Below, in pieces: positions 8,213 through 16,460 of a stretch of DNA of 64,000 nt. A program made the position numbers and the translations under genes. The stretch lies in contig CAWFSJ010000005.1 of NCBI GenBank assembly GCA_963818505.1, positions 868,001 to 932,000 on the forward strand, in the 5' to 3' direction. The DNA comes from JADKAV01 sp963818505 (lineage in GTDB: Bacteria > Actinomycetota > Actinomycetes > S36-B12 > UBA10799). Numbering within the stretch: position 1 is the stretch's first letter; each line of letters begins with the position of its first letter. The notes beneath the pieces are model-generated. The model was not told the origin of the DNA, did not search any database, and saw only the letters and a list, made by a program, of their open reading frames with translations.

Positions 8213-9427
8213 GTGCGGAAGTCACTGTTCACGGCCTGTGTGGCCGCCCTGCTGCTGGCCGGTTGTTCGTCGGGATCGGGTTCGGACGTTGCATCCCCGT
8301 CTCCTTCGGCTCCCGCCGGACCCAGGATCACCGAACTCTCCATGAAGTCCGACGTCCACTGCTCGGGCTCAGAGGTGCCGGTCGAGGTCAAGTGGAAGAC
8401 GCAGGGCGCTGCGTCCGCGGCACTCTCACTGGACGGGGCGCAGGTGTCCAAGGACCTGCAGCCGAATGGTTCGGCCACGGTCACTGTGCCGTGCAAGGAC
8501 GGCAGCCACGAGGTGATGCTCACCGCGACAGGTCCCAGCGGGGAGACGGCAACCGACGCCCACCGCATCAAGACGGTCAAGGCGCAGCCGGCAGCCCTGC
8601 CGAGCATCAACTCCTTCACCCTCGCGGCGGGGCAGTGCGAAGGCTCCACACTCGCGGTGAGCGCGCAGTACTCCACGAGCAACGCCAGCACGGTCTCCTT
8701 CGAGGTGGACGGTCAGGCACCGGGGGCCCAGGCAGGACTGCAGACATCGGGGACCGCAAACGTCCCGGACGTCGCCTGTGACGGCAAGTCGCACCAGATC
8801 ACGCTGGTGGCCACGAACTCCGCCGACCAGAGTACGCAGGCCACGCAGTCGGTCAGCGGGGCGGCGGTGCCGGTGATCACGGCGTTCTCGGTCGCGAGTT
8901 CCGTGCACTGTGATGCCAGCGATGTCGAGGTGCAGGTGGCGTGGCAGAGCGCGGGAGCCAAGAGTGCCGAGGTCACTCTCGACGGAGGCGTCGCCTCCAA
9001 GGATCTGCCCGCCAGCGGTTCAACGTCGGTCCAGGTTCCTTGTTCTGCGGGCACGCAGAAGATCGGGTTGGTGGTCACCGCGCAGGACGGGAAGCAGGCC
9101 TCTGTTGTGCACTCGATCAAGACCATCCCGTCCGCGGGCGGCACCAAGCCGGTGATCGACTCCTTCAAGTTGACCGCGCCTGGCTGCCAGGGCGACACCG
9201 TCAAGGTCAAGGCCACCTACGCCACGACCGACGCGCAGACCGTGGCCTTCGAGATCGACGGGCAGAATCCCGGGATGCAGGCCGGTCTGCCCACCAGTGG
9301 CACGGCCAACGTCCCCGATGTGCCATGTGACGGGAAGTCCCACCAGATCACGCTTGTGGCCACGAGTTCCGCGGACAAGAGCGTTCAGCAGAGTCAGACT
9401 GTGGGCCCGCTGTTCGGATCGCAGTAA
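8213..9427 (+). CDS. Lipoprotein with four Ig-like repeats in an A-B-A-B order
   Basis: 404 residues. The start MRKSLFTACVAALLLAGC is a lipoprotein signal peptide with lipobox LAGC (Cys18). A Ser/Pro-rich stretch follows, then four ~90-residue beta-rich units. Units 1 and 3 share a VHC...DV..V..KW/AW...VPC pattern; units 2 and 4 are very similar (both contain TSGTANVPDV and CDGKSHQITLVAT). Each unit has two Cys that probably form a disulfide. The protein is therefore anchored outside the membrane and may be adhesive or a structural spacer; no catalytic motif is visible and I do not know a named family. Confidence 0.8.
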   Translation: MRKSLFTACVAALLLAGCSSGSGSDVASPSPSAPAGPRITELSMKSDVHCSGSEVPVEVKWKTQGAASAALSLDGAQVSKDLQPNGSATVTVPCKDGSHEVMLTATGPSGETATDAHRIKTVKAQPAALPSINSFTLAAGQCEGSTLAVSAQYSTSNASTVSFEVDGQAPGAQAGLQTSGTANVPDVACDGKSHQITLVATNSADQSTQATQSVSGAAVPVITAFSVASSVHCDASDVEVQVAWQSAGAKSAEVTLDGGVASKDLPASGSTSVQVPCSAGTQKIGLVVTAQDGKQASVVHSIKTIPSAGGTKPVIDSFKLTAPGCQGDTVKVKATYATTDAQTVAFEIDGQNPGMQAGLPTSGTANVPDVPCDGKSHQITLVATSSADKSVQQSQTVGPLFGSQ

Positions 9428-9491
9428 CGCAGCGCACGCGCGAGGCCACCTGGCGTACGACTGAGGCTTCGAAGTGGCACAGTGATGCTCG

Positions 9492-10427
9492 ATGAGTGCG
9501 TTCCCTCCACCGAAGAAGGCCCTTCTGACCGGGCTGAAGATCACGGTTGTGGCCCTCGTGCCGCTGATCGCGGCGAGTTTGATCATTGGTGGCCGCGCGA
9601 TCCTGCCGGCGGTCATGGGCCTGCTGTGCCTGACCTTCGTCCCGCACTGCTCAACGCGCCATTCCATCGTCCTGTCTGCCGGCCTTGCGCTCACCGGCGC
9701 CCTGGCCACCGCCTCGTACGGCAAGCCAGCGGCCGTCGTGACGGTGATGGTAGTGGTGTGCCTGGCAACCGGGCTGTTGAGTCGTTTCAGCGCGGGAGTC
9801 TACGGCGCTGCGCCTATCGTCGCCGCGGTGCTGGGCCTTGACGCACCCAAGAACCAGCCGATCACAGTCGCCCTTGTCATGTTGGCCGTCTGCGCCTACG
9901 CGATCCTGGTCGTCGCGCTTCTGAAGGTTCACGTCGACCCCGCGCCGGTGCCTTTCGACGTGGCCTGGCGGCACGCATGGGTCATGGCTATTGCCTGCGG
10001 TGCGACGACTGCCGTGGCCGTCAACTACGACTGGCCGAAGTCCTACTGGCTCGTGATGACCCTGGCCATCGTGCTGCGTCCGTACACCATCGACTCATTG
10101 GTCAAGAACCGGCAGCGGGTCGTGGGGACCATCGCGGGCGCTGTGGTGGCGGCCGCGCTATCACCGCTGCCGCGCCCGGCCCAGGTGCTGTTCGCGGCGG
10201 TCTGTATGACCCTCATGTTCGTTTACATGATGGAGGAGAACTATGTGCTGCAGGTGACGTTCATGACACCCATGGTGGTGTTCCTGGTCAGTACCGGCGG
10301 CGTTGACGACACGTTGTCCATGGACGGGCTGAGAGTTCTGTACACAGTGGGTGCGTGTGTGATCGGCGGGCTGGTGTCCCTGGCTCTGATCCGGGGGCCG
10401 GACGCCCAGTCCGCGCGATCGGCGTGA
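9492..10427 (+). CDS. FUSC-like (aromatic acid exporter-type) membrane protein
   Basis: 311 residues, almost wholly hydrophobic with about nine or ten predicted helices in two blocks. The second block (WPKSYWLVMTLAIVLRP followed by a basic loop with RVVGTIAGAVVAA) matches the FUSC_2 domain of fusaric-acid resistance and aromatic-acid exporter proteins. The N-terminal block is a shorter copy of the same plan. Substrate is unknown. It stands between the lipoprotein and yaaA genes in the same orientation with short gaps. Confidence 0.78.
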   Translation: MSAFPPPKKALLTGLKITVVALVPLIAASLIIGGRAILPAVMGLLCLTFVPHCSTRHSIVLSAGLALTGALATASYGKPAAVVTVMVVVCLATGLLSRFSAGVYGAAPIVAAVLGLDAPKNQPITVALVMLAVCAYAILVVALLKVHVDPAPVPFDVAWRHAWVMAIACGATTAVAVNYDWPKSYWLVMTLAIVLRPYTIDSLVKNRQRVVGTIAGAVVAAALSPLPRPAQVLFAAVCMTLMFVYMMEENYVLQVTFMTPMVVFLVSTGGVDDTLSMDGLRVLYTVGACVIGGLVSLALIRGPDAQSARSA

Positions 10428-10449
10428 ACCGGCCTGGCACGATGGCCGT

Positions 10450-11190
10450 GTGCTGATCCTGCTGCCCCCATCGGAGTCCAAGTGGGCGCCGGTCCGGGGC
10501 AAGCCGCTGGACCTGGCAGGGCTCTCGGCGCCTGCGCTCACCGAGTTGCGCAGGTCGTTGCTGATAGCCCTGCAGGAATTGTGTGTGAAGGACCCGGCGC
10601 GGGCGATAGAGGCGCTGGGGCTCGGCCCCACCCAGTTCGAGCTCGTGCTGGCGAACACGACGCTTGAGTCGGCTCCGACGGCTCGTGCCAGTTCGGTCTA
10701 CACCGGGGTCTTGTATGAGGCCTTGGACTTCGCGGCATTGTCGGGCCCGGACTTGCGACGGGCCAACCGGCGGATCGCCATGGTCTCGGCTCTCTTCGGC
10801 CTGCTCCGCCCTGGCGACCGGATCCCCGCCTATCGGCTGTCCGGTGGCAGCCGGATCCCAGCGCTTCCTGGGCTGCCGAGCTATTGGCGTGACGCGCTCT
10901 CGTCGGAGGTCGCCGGGCACAAGGGCCTGGTCGTGGACATGCTCTCAACGCCCTACTCAGCGATGGTCGGCTTGCCGCCCAAGGCCGTGACCGTGAAGGT
11001 CTGGCAAGCGGGGCCGGCCGGTCAGCGCACCGCGGCCAGTCACTTCAACAAGGCGACGAAGGGGCAGTTGGCCAGGGTCCTGGCCACTCATCCGCATGAG
11101 GTGCGCAGCGCTGTTCAGGTTCTCAAGGTGGTCACTGAGGCCGGTTTTGAAGCGCAATTGGACGGGTCTCGCCTCGACGTCATGATGTAG
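10450..11190 (+). CDS. yaaA: YaaA-family peroxide stress protein (DUF328)
   Basis: 246 residues beginning MLILLPPSESKW, the family hallmark (LxPPSExK), with further typical segments FGLLRPGDRIPAYRLS and HFNKATKGQLAR. E. coli YaaA lowers free iron during hydrogen peroxide stress and has a DNA-binding fold with a helix-hairpin-helix; here the role is inferred from family membership. GTG start at 10450, 22 bases after the FUSC gene. The 3' side ends in a dispersed repeat placed against the convergent marR gene. Confidence 0.9.
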   Translation: MLILLPPSESKWAPVRGKPLDLAGLSAPALTELRRSLLIALQELCVKDPARAIEALGLGPTQFELVLANTTLESAPTARASSVYTGVLYEALDFAALSGPDLRRANRRIAMVSALFGLLRPGDRIPAYRLSGGSRIPALPGLPSYWRDALSSEVAGHKGLVVDMLSTPYSAMVGLPPKAVTVKVWQAGPAGQRTAASHFNKATKGQLARVLATHPHEVRSAVQVLKVVTEAGFEAQLDGSRLDVMM

Positions 11191-11200
11191 GGCGCCGGTT

Positions 11201-11319
11201 TGTGGTGTTGTTGCGGCGGTGGGTGCGCGGTTGCGGTGTTGTTGCTGGTTCTCTGATCGGAAACCGGCGACAACGCAACATTCCAGATCTGCCATCGGTA
11301 ACAACGCGACAATCGCGAG
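11201..11319. repeat. Dispersed TGTTGTTG-rich imperfect palindrome, family B copy 1
   Basis: About 120 bases filling the gap between convergent yaaA and marR. It carries TGTGGTGTTGTTGC on the left, CAGCAACAACACC-type blocks on the complement and GTAACAACGCGACAATCGCG on the right, so it can fold back on itself. Its reverse complement aligns along its length with 60299-60424, sharing blocks such as ATTGT-G-GTTGTTACC and AACCAGCAACAAC. No coding sense was found. Confidence 0.7.
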
Positions 11320-11326
11320 CGGCTGC

Positions 11327-11788
11327 TTACTGCCCGGGCTCAACCGCAGGCACGTAGCCCTGCCCACCCATCCGCGTGATGAGTGCTGCCAGTGAGAGCC
11401 GCAGGTGTTCTGCCTCGGGCAAACCCGCGAGCGCCTGCTCGGCATGGTCGTGGCGGGTCGCGTGGCGGAAGGCGTCCTTGCCCTCGCGGGTGGCCGTGAT
11501 CAGGAACCGACGCCGATCGTCCGGATCCTTCTCTCGGGTCACCATCCCCATCCGCTCGAGGCGGTCGACGGTCTGGCTGATCGTCTGCTCCTCGACCCGG
11601 GCCGCACGGGCGATCTGGCGCTGGGACATGGGCTGGGCATGTACGAGTGCGAGGACTCCGAAGCTCGCGTGCGTCAGGTGGTAGGGCCGCAATTGCGACG
11701 CGATGTCGTGTTCCACGAGCCGGCTCGCCGTGATCAGCAGGCGGCTCAGCGGCCACTGATCCAAGGGGGCGTCAGGGGTCTCGGTCAC
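11327..11788 (-). CDS. MarR-family transcriptional regulator
   Basis: 153 residues with the MarR winged helix: SQRQIARAARVEEQTISQTV as helix-turn-helix and DPDDRRRFLITAT as the wing (D-x-R-x-x). Flanking helices give the usual dimerisation part. The gene is divergent from the three-gene ABC system that starts 123 bases away, so it most likely represses that operon and itself. An inverted repeat in the shared spacer is a candidate operator. The inducing ligand is unknown. Confidence 0.9.
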   Translation of the reverse strand: MTETPDAPLDQWPLSRLLITASRLVEHDIASQLRPYHLTHASFGVLALVHAQPMSQRQIARAARVEEQTISQTVDRLERMGMVTREKDPDDRRRFLITATREGKDAFRHATRHDHAEQALAGLPEAEHLRLSLAALITRMGGQGYVPAVEPGQ

Positions 11789-11860
11789 GCCGTCAGGCTA
11801 CCCCGGATTACCTCAGTTGGCTGACTATCAGCATGTGAAGTATCTTGTAAGGGTGCAATC

Positions 11861-11875
11861 AACTTCTTTCAAGTT
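11861..11875. promoter_or_regulatory. Candidate MarR operator
   Basis: AACTT-CTTTC-AAGTT is a perfect 5-base inverted repeat with a 5-base spacer in the marR/ABC divergent region, 37 bases before the GTG start of the first permease gene and 73 bases from marR. Size and position suit a MarR dimer. Assignment is inference. Confidence 0.45.
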
Positions 11876-11911
11876 AGGGCTGGTCGCCCGTGCGCGCATC
11901 CGGAGGCGAGC

Positions 11912-13003
11912 GTGAACCTCGCACTCACGGAGATGCGCCGGTCCAAGTTGCGTTTCGGACTCCTGGCGGGGGCGGTCTCCCTTCTGGTCTTCCTGGTGCT
12001 GCTGCTGACCACACTGTCCAACGCATTGGTCAACTCCATCACCGGAGCGTTGAAGGGCGTCGACGCGAACGTGCTGGTCTATTCCGCGACCGCGCGCGAC
12101 AACCTGCAGGCCTCCCGACTCGACCCGGCCACTGTCGCCCAGGTCGCCGAGGTCCCTGGTGTGACGGCGGCCGGTCCGGTATCGGTGCTCACGACATCCG
12201 CAGCGCTGAAGGACGGCACCGAGGACCTGCAGGTGTTCGGTTTCGAACCCGGCCAGCCCGGTGCCCCGACCGCACTGTCGGAAGGCCGCCTGCCGGAGAA
12301 CGCCGGCGAGGTCGCGATGGACGGTGGCGGTTACGCCATCGGTGACACCCTTGAACTCACCGCAGCGGACAAGCAAGCAACCGTGGTGGGGCTGTTGCGG
12401 GGGGCCCAGTTCAATGCCTCGCCGACCGCGTACTTGACCACGGACTTGTACGGCCAGATCGTCAAGGCCACCAACCCCAATGTGCCGTTCGTGCCGGTCA
12501 ATGCCGTCGCGGTCAATACCGACGGTGATGTCGCGACTGTGGTCGGCGCCATCAACGATCAGGTAGCTGGGACCAAGGCCTATGACAAGGACGATGCGGT
12601 TTCGCTGATCCCCGGTGTCGCATCGATCTCGCAGACCTTCGGCATCCTGGTAGGCCTCACCTTCATCATCGGAATCGTGGTGATCGGATTCTTCTTCCTC
12701 ATCCTCACGGTCCAGAAGATGAAGACCTTCACCCTGCTTCGCGCAATAGGGGCGGGCACCGGCAAACTGTCGGCGGTAGTCGCCATGCAGATCGCAGTCG
12801 TTGTCCTGCTGGCCTCGGCCATCGCGGTCGTGCTCACCCTGCTGGCGGTGCGGGGCCTCAACTCCGGCATCCCGGTCTCGTTGTCGCCGGGTCTTGTGAT
12901 CGCCACGGTCGGCGCGGTGCTCGTCTTCTCCCTTCTGGCTGGTCTGCTGAGCATCCGGCGGATCTCCCGGATCGATCCCTTCACAGCGGCAGGTGCACGA
13001 TGA
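11912..13003 (+). CDS. FtsX-like ABC transporter permease (first of two)
   Basis: 363 residues: one N-terminal membrane helix, a ~220-residue extracytoplasmic MacB-type periplasmic-core domain, then three helices at the C-terminus ending in RRISRIDPFTAAGAR, the common FtsX/LolC permease tail. GGAGG lies 7 bases before the GTG start. The stop overlaps the ATG of the next permease. The system belongs to the LolCDE/MacB/FtsX superfamily, which moves lipids, lipoproteins, peptides or drugs or works as a mechanotransducer. MarR control suggests export of a toxic or membrane-active compound (inference). Confidence 0.88.
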   Translation: MNLALTEMRRSKLRFGLLAGAVSLLVFLVLLLTTLSNALVNSITGALKGVDANVLVYSATARDNLQASRLDPATVAQVAEVPGVTAAGPVSVLTTSAALKDGTEDLQVFGFEPGQPGAPTALSEGRLPENAGEVAMDGGGYAIGDTLELTAADKQATVVGLLRGAQFNASPTAYLTTDLYGQIVKATNPNVPFVPVNAVAVNTDGDVATVVGAINDQVAGTKAYDKDDAVSLIPGVASISQTFGILVGLTFIIGIVVIGFFFLILTVQKMKTFTLLRAIGAGTGKLSAVVAMQIAVVVLLASAIAVVLTLLAVRGLNSGIPVSLSPGLVIATVGAVLVFSLLAGLLSIRRISRIDPFTAAGAR

Positions 13004-14106
13004 TGCTCGCCCTCAATGAGATCCGGCGCGGTCGCGGCCGGTTCGCTTCGATCATCGCGGCGCTGTCGCTGATCGTCTTCCTGGTCCTGACTCTTGGAGC
13101 CCTGGCCGACGGTCTGTTCTTCGGTGCCACCGGTGCGGTCCGATCGACCAACGCCACCGCTTACGCGTTCAGCCCCGACGCGAAGGGCTCGTTGCTGCGC
13201 TCGAGCATGGATCCGTCCCAGGTGGCCGAAGTCAAGGACGCCCCGGGTGTGGCCAAGGCCAGCGGCGTGGGTGTTCTGCTCACTGCCGGAACCGCGCCTT
13301 CAGGGGAGTACGACGTCGCGATCTTTGGCGTGGACCCCGAGGGCGCGGGGGTGCCCACCAGCATCTCCGAAGGGCGACTGCCCGCAGCCGGTGAGAACGG
13401 CACTGCAGCCATCGACGAGGAACTGGCCAAGCAGGGCGTCGCCATCGGCGATGCCGTGAGCGTGGGAAGCACGCCGGCCGAGGTGGTGGGCATCGTCGAG
13501 GATTCGTCCTACCAGTTGCAGCCCACGGTGTGGACTTCCCTGGACACCTGGCGCGCGATGCGCAACGAAGTGCGCCCGGAATTCACCGGTGTCGTGGACG
13601 ACGTCAACGCCGTGGCCATTGAGACCGAAGCCGGTGTCACCGCCGAACAGATCCAGACTGAGATCGGCGACCTGACCGTCCTGTCCGCGGAGGCGACCGG
13701 ACTGGCCATTCCGGGAGTCGAGCAGCAGAGTTCGACGCTGAACTCGATCATCTACACGGCGCTGGCGGTCGCTGCCCTCGTGGTCGCCCTGTTCTTCGCG
13801 CTCGTGGTGCTGGAGAAGCGAGAGTTGTTCGCGGCGCTGAAGGCGCTTGGAACGCCCACTCGCAAACTCGGCGCCGGGGTGGTCCTGCAGGCGATCATCG
13901 CGTCGTTGATCGGCATCGTGATCGGGGCATTGGCCTCACGCGCGCTCGGCGCGATCGTGCCTGATGAGGTCCCGACGTTGTTCCGTAACGAAACCCTGAT
14001 CACCATCGCGATATTCACTCTTGTCGCCGGCGTCGTGGGGGCAGCGTTCTCCCTTCGCCGGATCGCCCGTATCGACCCCGCTACCGCCATCGGAGGCTCC
14101 TTGTGA
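13000..14106 (+). CDS. FtsX-like ABC transporter permease (second of two)
   Basis: 368 residues and the same plan as the preceding gene, to which it is clearly paralogous: N-terminal helix (ALSLIVFLVLTLGALADG), extracytoplasmic domain, three C-terminal helices and an ending RRIARIDPATAIGG. Start and stop overlap those of its neighbours by 4 bases on both sides, so the three proteins are translationally coupled and probably form one heterodimeric transporter with the ATPase. Confidence 0.88.
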   Translation: MMLALNEIRRGRGRFASIIAALSLIVFLVLTLGALADGLFFGATGAVRSTNATAYAFSPDAKGSLLRSSMDPSQVAEVKDAPGVAKASGVGVLLTAGTAPSGEYDVAIFGVDPEGAGVPTSISEGRLPAAGENGTAAIDEELAKQGVAIGDAVSVGSTPAEVVGIVEDSSYQLQPTVWTSLDTWRAMRNEVRPEFTGVVDDVNAVAIETEAGVTAEQIQTEIGDLTVLSAEATGLAIPGVEQQSSTLNSIIYTALAVAALVVALFFALVVLEKRELFAALKALGTPTRKLGAGVVLQAIIASLIGIVIGALASRALGAIVPDEVPTLFRNETLITIAIFTLVAGVVGAAFSLRRIARIDPATAIGGSL

Positions 14107-14885
14107 ACGAGAACCTGGAATTTGTGCCACCCCACCCCGACAACCCCGGCGTGGACCCGGCATCCGATGCGTCCGGGCACGCCGAAGCAATCCTGCGGGT
14201 CGAGGATGTCAGCAAGATCTACTCCTCCGGTGACACCGAGGTCCGCGCCGTGAGCAACGCCACCATGGCCGTGGACCAGGGGGAGTTCGTCGCCCTGCTC
14301 GGGCCGTCCGGTTCGGGCAAGACCACGCTCATCTCCATGATCGGTGGTCTCCTTTCCCCGACGTCCGGGAAGATAGAGCTGGCCGGCACCGACGTGGCCG
14401 GGCTCAATAAGCGCGACCTGACCAAGTTCCGCGCTGAGCGGGTGGGTTTCGTGTTCCAAGCGGCCAACTTGGTGCCTTTCCTGACCGCGCGCGAGAACCT
14501 GCTCTACGTCTCGACATTGCAGAAGCGGATCAGCCGCAAGCAGGCCCACGAACGCGCAGATCAACTGCTTGAGGAACTCGGTCTTGCGGCCCGGGCCAAG
14601 AACGTGCCTGAGCAGTTGTCCGGTGGCGAGCGCCAGCGTGTGGCCATCGGCCGGGCATTGATGAACGACCCCGATCTCATCCTGGTCGACGAGCCAACCG
14701 CGGCCCTGGACACCAAGCTCGGCCGCCAGGTCGTTGAGCTGCTGGCCCGCGAGATCAAGCAGCGGGGCAAGACCGGCGTCATGGTCACCCACGACCTGCG
14801 GATGGTCCAGTACACCGACCGGGTCTTCGAGATCCTTGATGGTGAGCTGACCCATGTGGAGCAGCCGAGCGCGCTGGCCCACTGA
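14103..14885 (+). CDS. LolD/MacB-type ABC transporter ATPase
   Basis: 260 residues with Walker A GPSGSGKTT (67-75), Q-loop VFQAANL, signature LSGGERQR, Walker B LILVDEPTAALD and switch His in VTHD. It carries a ~30-residue N-terminal extension rich in Pro and Asp before the ABC fold. It powers the two FtsX-like permeases encoded immediately upstream (overlap of 4 bases, GTG start). The operon ends at a family A palindrome that faces the convergent beta-CASP gene. Confidence 0.93.
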   Translation: MNENLEFVPPHPDNPGVDPASDASGHAEAILRVEDVSKIYSSGDTEVRAVSNATMAVDQGEFVALLGPSGSGKTTLISMIGGLLSPTSGKIELAGTDVAGLNKRDLTKFRAERVGFVFQAANLVPFLTARENLLYVSTLQKRISRKQAHERADQLLEELGLAARAKNVPEQLSGGERQRVAIGRALMNDPDLILVDEPTAALDTKLGRQVVELLAREIKQRGKTGVMVTHDLRMVQYTDRVFEILDGELTHVEQPSALAH

Positions 14886-14912
14886 TATCGGGTCGGGGCG
14901 CCTTGCCGCGTC

Positions 14913-15015
14913 CTGGTTAGAGGTTGTGGTCCTGGTTAGCGAATCAACGCGTGTTTTCGCTAACCAACAGCACAACCTCTAACCAACAGCACAACCTCTA
15001 ACCAACAGCACAACC
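14913..15015. repeat. Long intergenic palindrome, family A copy 1, with 19-base tandem tail
   Basis: The left arm begins with GGTTAGAGGTTGTG at 14915. The 12-base loop contains ACGCGT and the right arm ends ACAACCTCTAAC at 14984. The 28-base arms pair with three mismatches. The right arm end is repeated as a 19-base unit (AACCAACAGCACAACCTCT at 14962, 14981 and partly 15000). It sits between convergent genes and could stop transcription from both sides. Confidence 0.85.
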
Positions 15016-15061
15016 GGTAACGCCGGCGGCGGGCGGCACGCGGGCCCGCCCCAGCCCCGCC

Positions 15062-16432
15062 TCAGCGCACCCGTACCCGCTCCCCGTCACGAGCCACAAC
15101 CGCCAACCAGCCCAACTCCTCGCCGATCCTGCGCGAGAGAGCAGCCGAGGCCGCCGGTTCGCCGTGGACCACGTAAACCACCGCCGGGGCTGCCGCTGCT
15201 GACCCGAGCCAGGCGAGCAGCCCGTCGGAGTCGGCGTGCACGCTGAAACCCTGGACGTCGACCACCTCGGCCTTGACGGGCACGTACTCGCCGTGGATCT
15301 TGATGGCCGTTGCTCCGTCGGCGAGGTCACGCCCACGTGTGCCCACCGCCTGGTAACCGGCCAGTACGACGGTGTGTCGTGGGTCGGGCAGCATCGTCTT
15401 CAGGTGGTGGAGCACGCGTCCGCCACTGGCCATGCCCGATGCCGAGATGATGATCGAGGGCACGGCCGGGTCGTTGAGTGCCTGGGACTCTTCGGCGCTG
15501 TGGGCGGTGCGCAGCCCGCTGTCATGTAGAACATCCTGCGGAACATCGGGGCGCACGTCGGCGTGAGCTTCGGCGATGGCCGCGCGATAGACCGTCAATC
15601 CGCGCAGCGCCATTGGACTGTCGACGAACACCGGTACGCGGGGGATCCGCCCGGCGCGCGCCAAGTCCTGCAGGGCCATGAGCAGCAGTTCCGTGCGGTC
15701 GACGGCGAAAGCCGGAATGACCACCGACCCGCCCCTGCTCACCGTGCGGTTGATGGCGTCGGCCAGTACGTCGGCCGGGTCATCGGCATGCACACGGTCG
15801 CCGTAGGTCGACTCGACGACGATCGCGCTGGCCGCGGGTGGGGCAGTGGGTGGGCGCAGCAGCCGATGGTTGGGTCGGCCCAGGTCGCCGCTGAACGCGA
15901 TCACCGGCCCTGCCGTCACGACCGGCGAGGTGGAGCCGAGGATGTGGCCGGCTCGCGGCAGTCTCACGGTCACGTCGGCACAGGCGGCGATCTCGGTGTC
16001 GAAGTCCACGATCTTGAACAGCGGCAGCGTGCGCTCCACGTCGTCGGCGTCGTACAACGGTTTGGGCGTCTTGTGCTTGGAGAAGCCACGCCCCGCTGCG
16101 TATCGGGCATCCTCCTCCTGCAGTTTCGCGCTGTCGCGCAGCACGATCTGCGCCAAAGCGGCGGTATCGGCTGTGAGCAGGATCGATCCGTTGAATCCCT
16201 GCCGCACCAGTGCCGGAAGGTAGCCGCAGTGGTCCAGATGTGCGTGGCTCACCACGACCGCATCAAGGCCCGTTGCGGGGACCCCCAACGGGTCCCAGTT
16301 GCGCCTGCGAAGTGCTCGAAGACCTTGGAAGAGCCCGGCGTCCACAAGGACCTGTGAAGAATCGGTGGCGATCAGGAACTTGCTGCCGGTCACAGTGCCG
16401 GCGGCCCCGAGGAACGTCAGGGAAACGTCCAT
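15062..16432 (-). CDS. Beta-CASP metallo-beta-lactamase-fold nuclease (CPSF73/Ysh1-like)
   Basis: 456 residues. The metal motif SHAHLDHCG (His63, His65, Asp67, His68), the later RAGHILGS and FSGDLG segments and the C-terminal SVHADS supply the two-zinc site. The middle part (VESTYGDR ... VIPAFAVDRTELLL ... SASGMASGGRVLHHL) is the beta-CASP insert found in RNA nucleases of the CPSF73/RNase J group. There is no KH domain. Function in RNA processing is inferred from the family. Nothing upstream suggests a partner gene; the ECF sigma gene ends 28 bases before its start. Confidence 0.87.
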   Translation of the reverse strand: MDVSLTFLGAAGTVTGSKFLIATDSSQVLVDAGLFQGLRALRRRNWDPLGVPATGLDAVVVSHAHLDHCGYLPALVRQGFNGSILLTADTAALAQIVLRDSAKLQEEDARYAAGRGFSKHKTPKPLYDADDVERTLPLFKIVDFDTEIAACADVTVRLPRAGHILGSTSPVVTAGPVIAFSGDLGRPNHRLLRPPTAPPAASAIVVESTYGDRVHADDPADVLADAINRTVSRGGSVVIPAFAVDRTELLLMALQDLARAGRIPRVPVFVDSPMALRGLTVYRAAIAEAHADVRPDVPQDVLHDSGLRTAHSAEESQALNDPAVPSIIISASGMASGGRVLHHLKTMLPDPRHTVVLAGYQAVGTRGRDLADGATAIKIHGEYVPVKAEVVDVQGFSVHADSDGLLAWLGSAAAAPAVVYVVHGEPAASAALSRRIGEELGWLAVVARDGERVRVR

Positions 16433-16460
16433 ACCCCCATTGTGCGCGGGTCGGCTGCGT

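Noticed and set aside
14900..15000. Short peptides beginning MCCWLA read from each family A palindrome
   Set aside because: They arise because the same repeat is translated three times; the frames run into unrelated genes and have no ribosome site.
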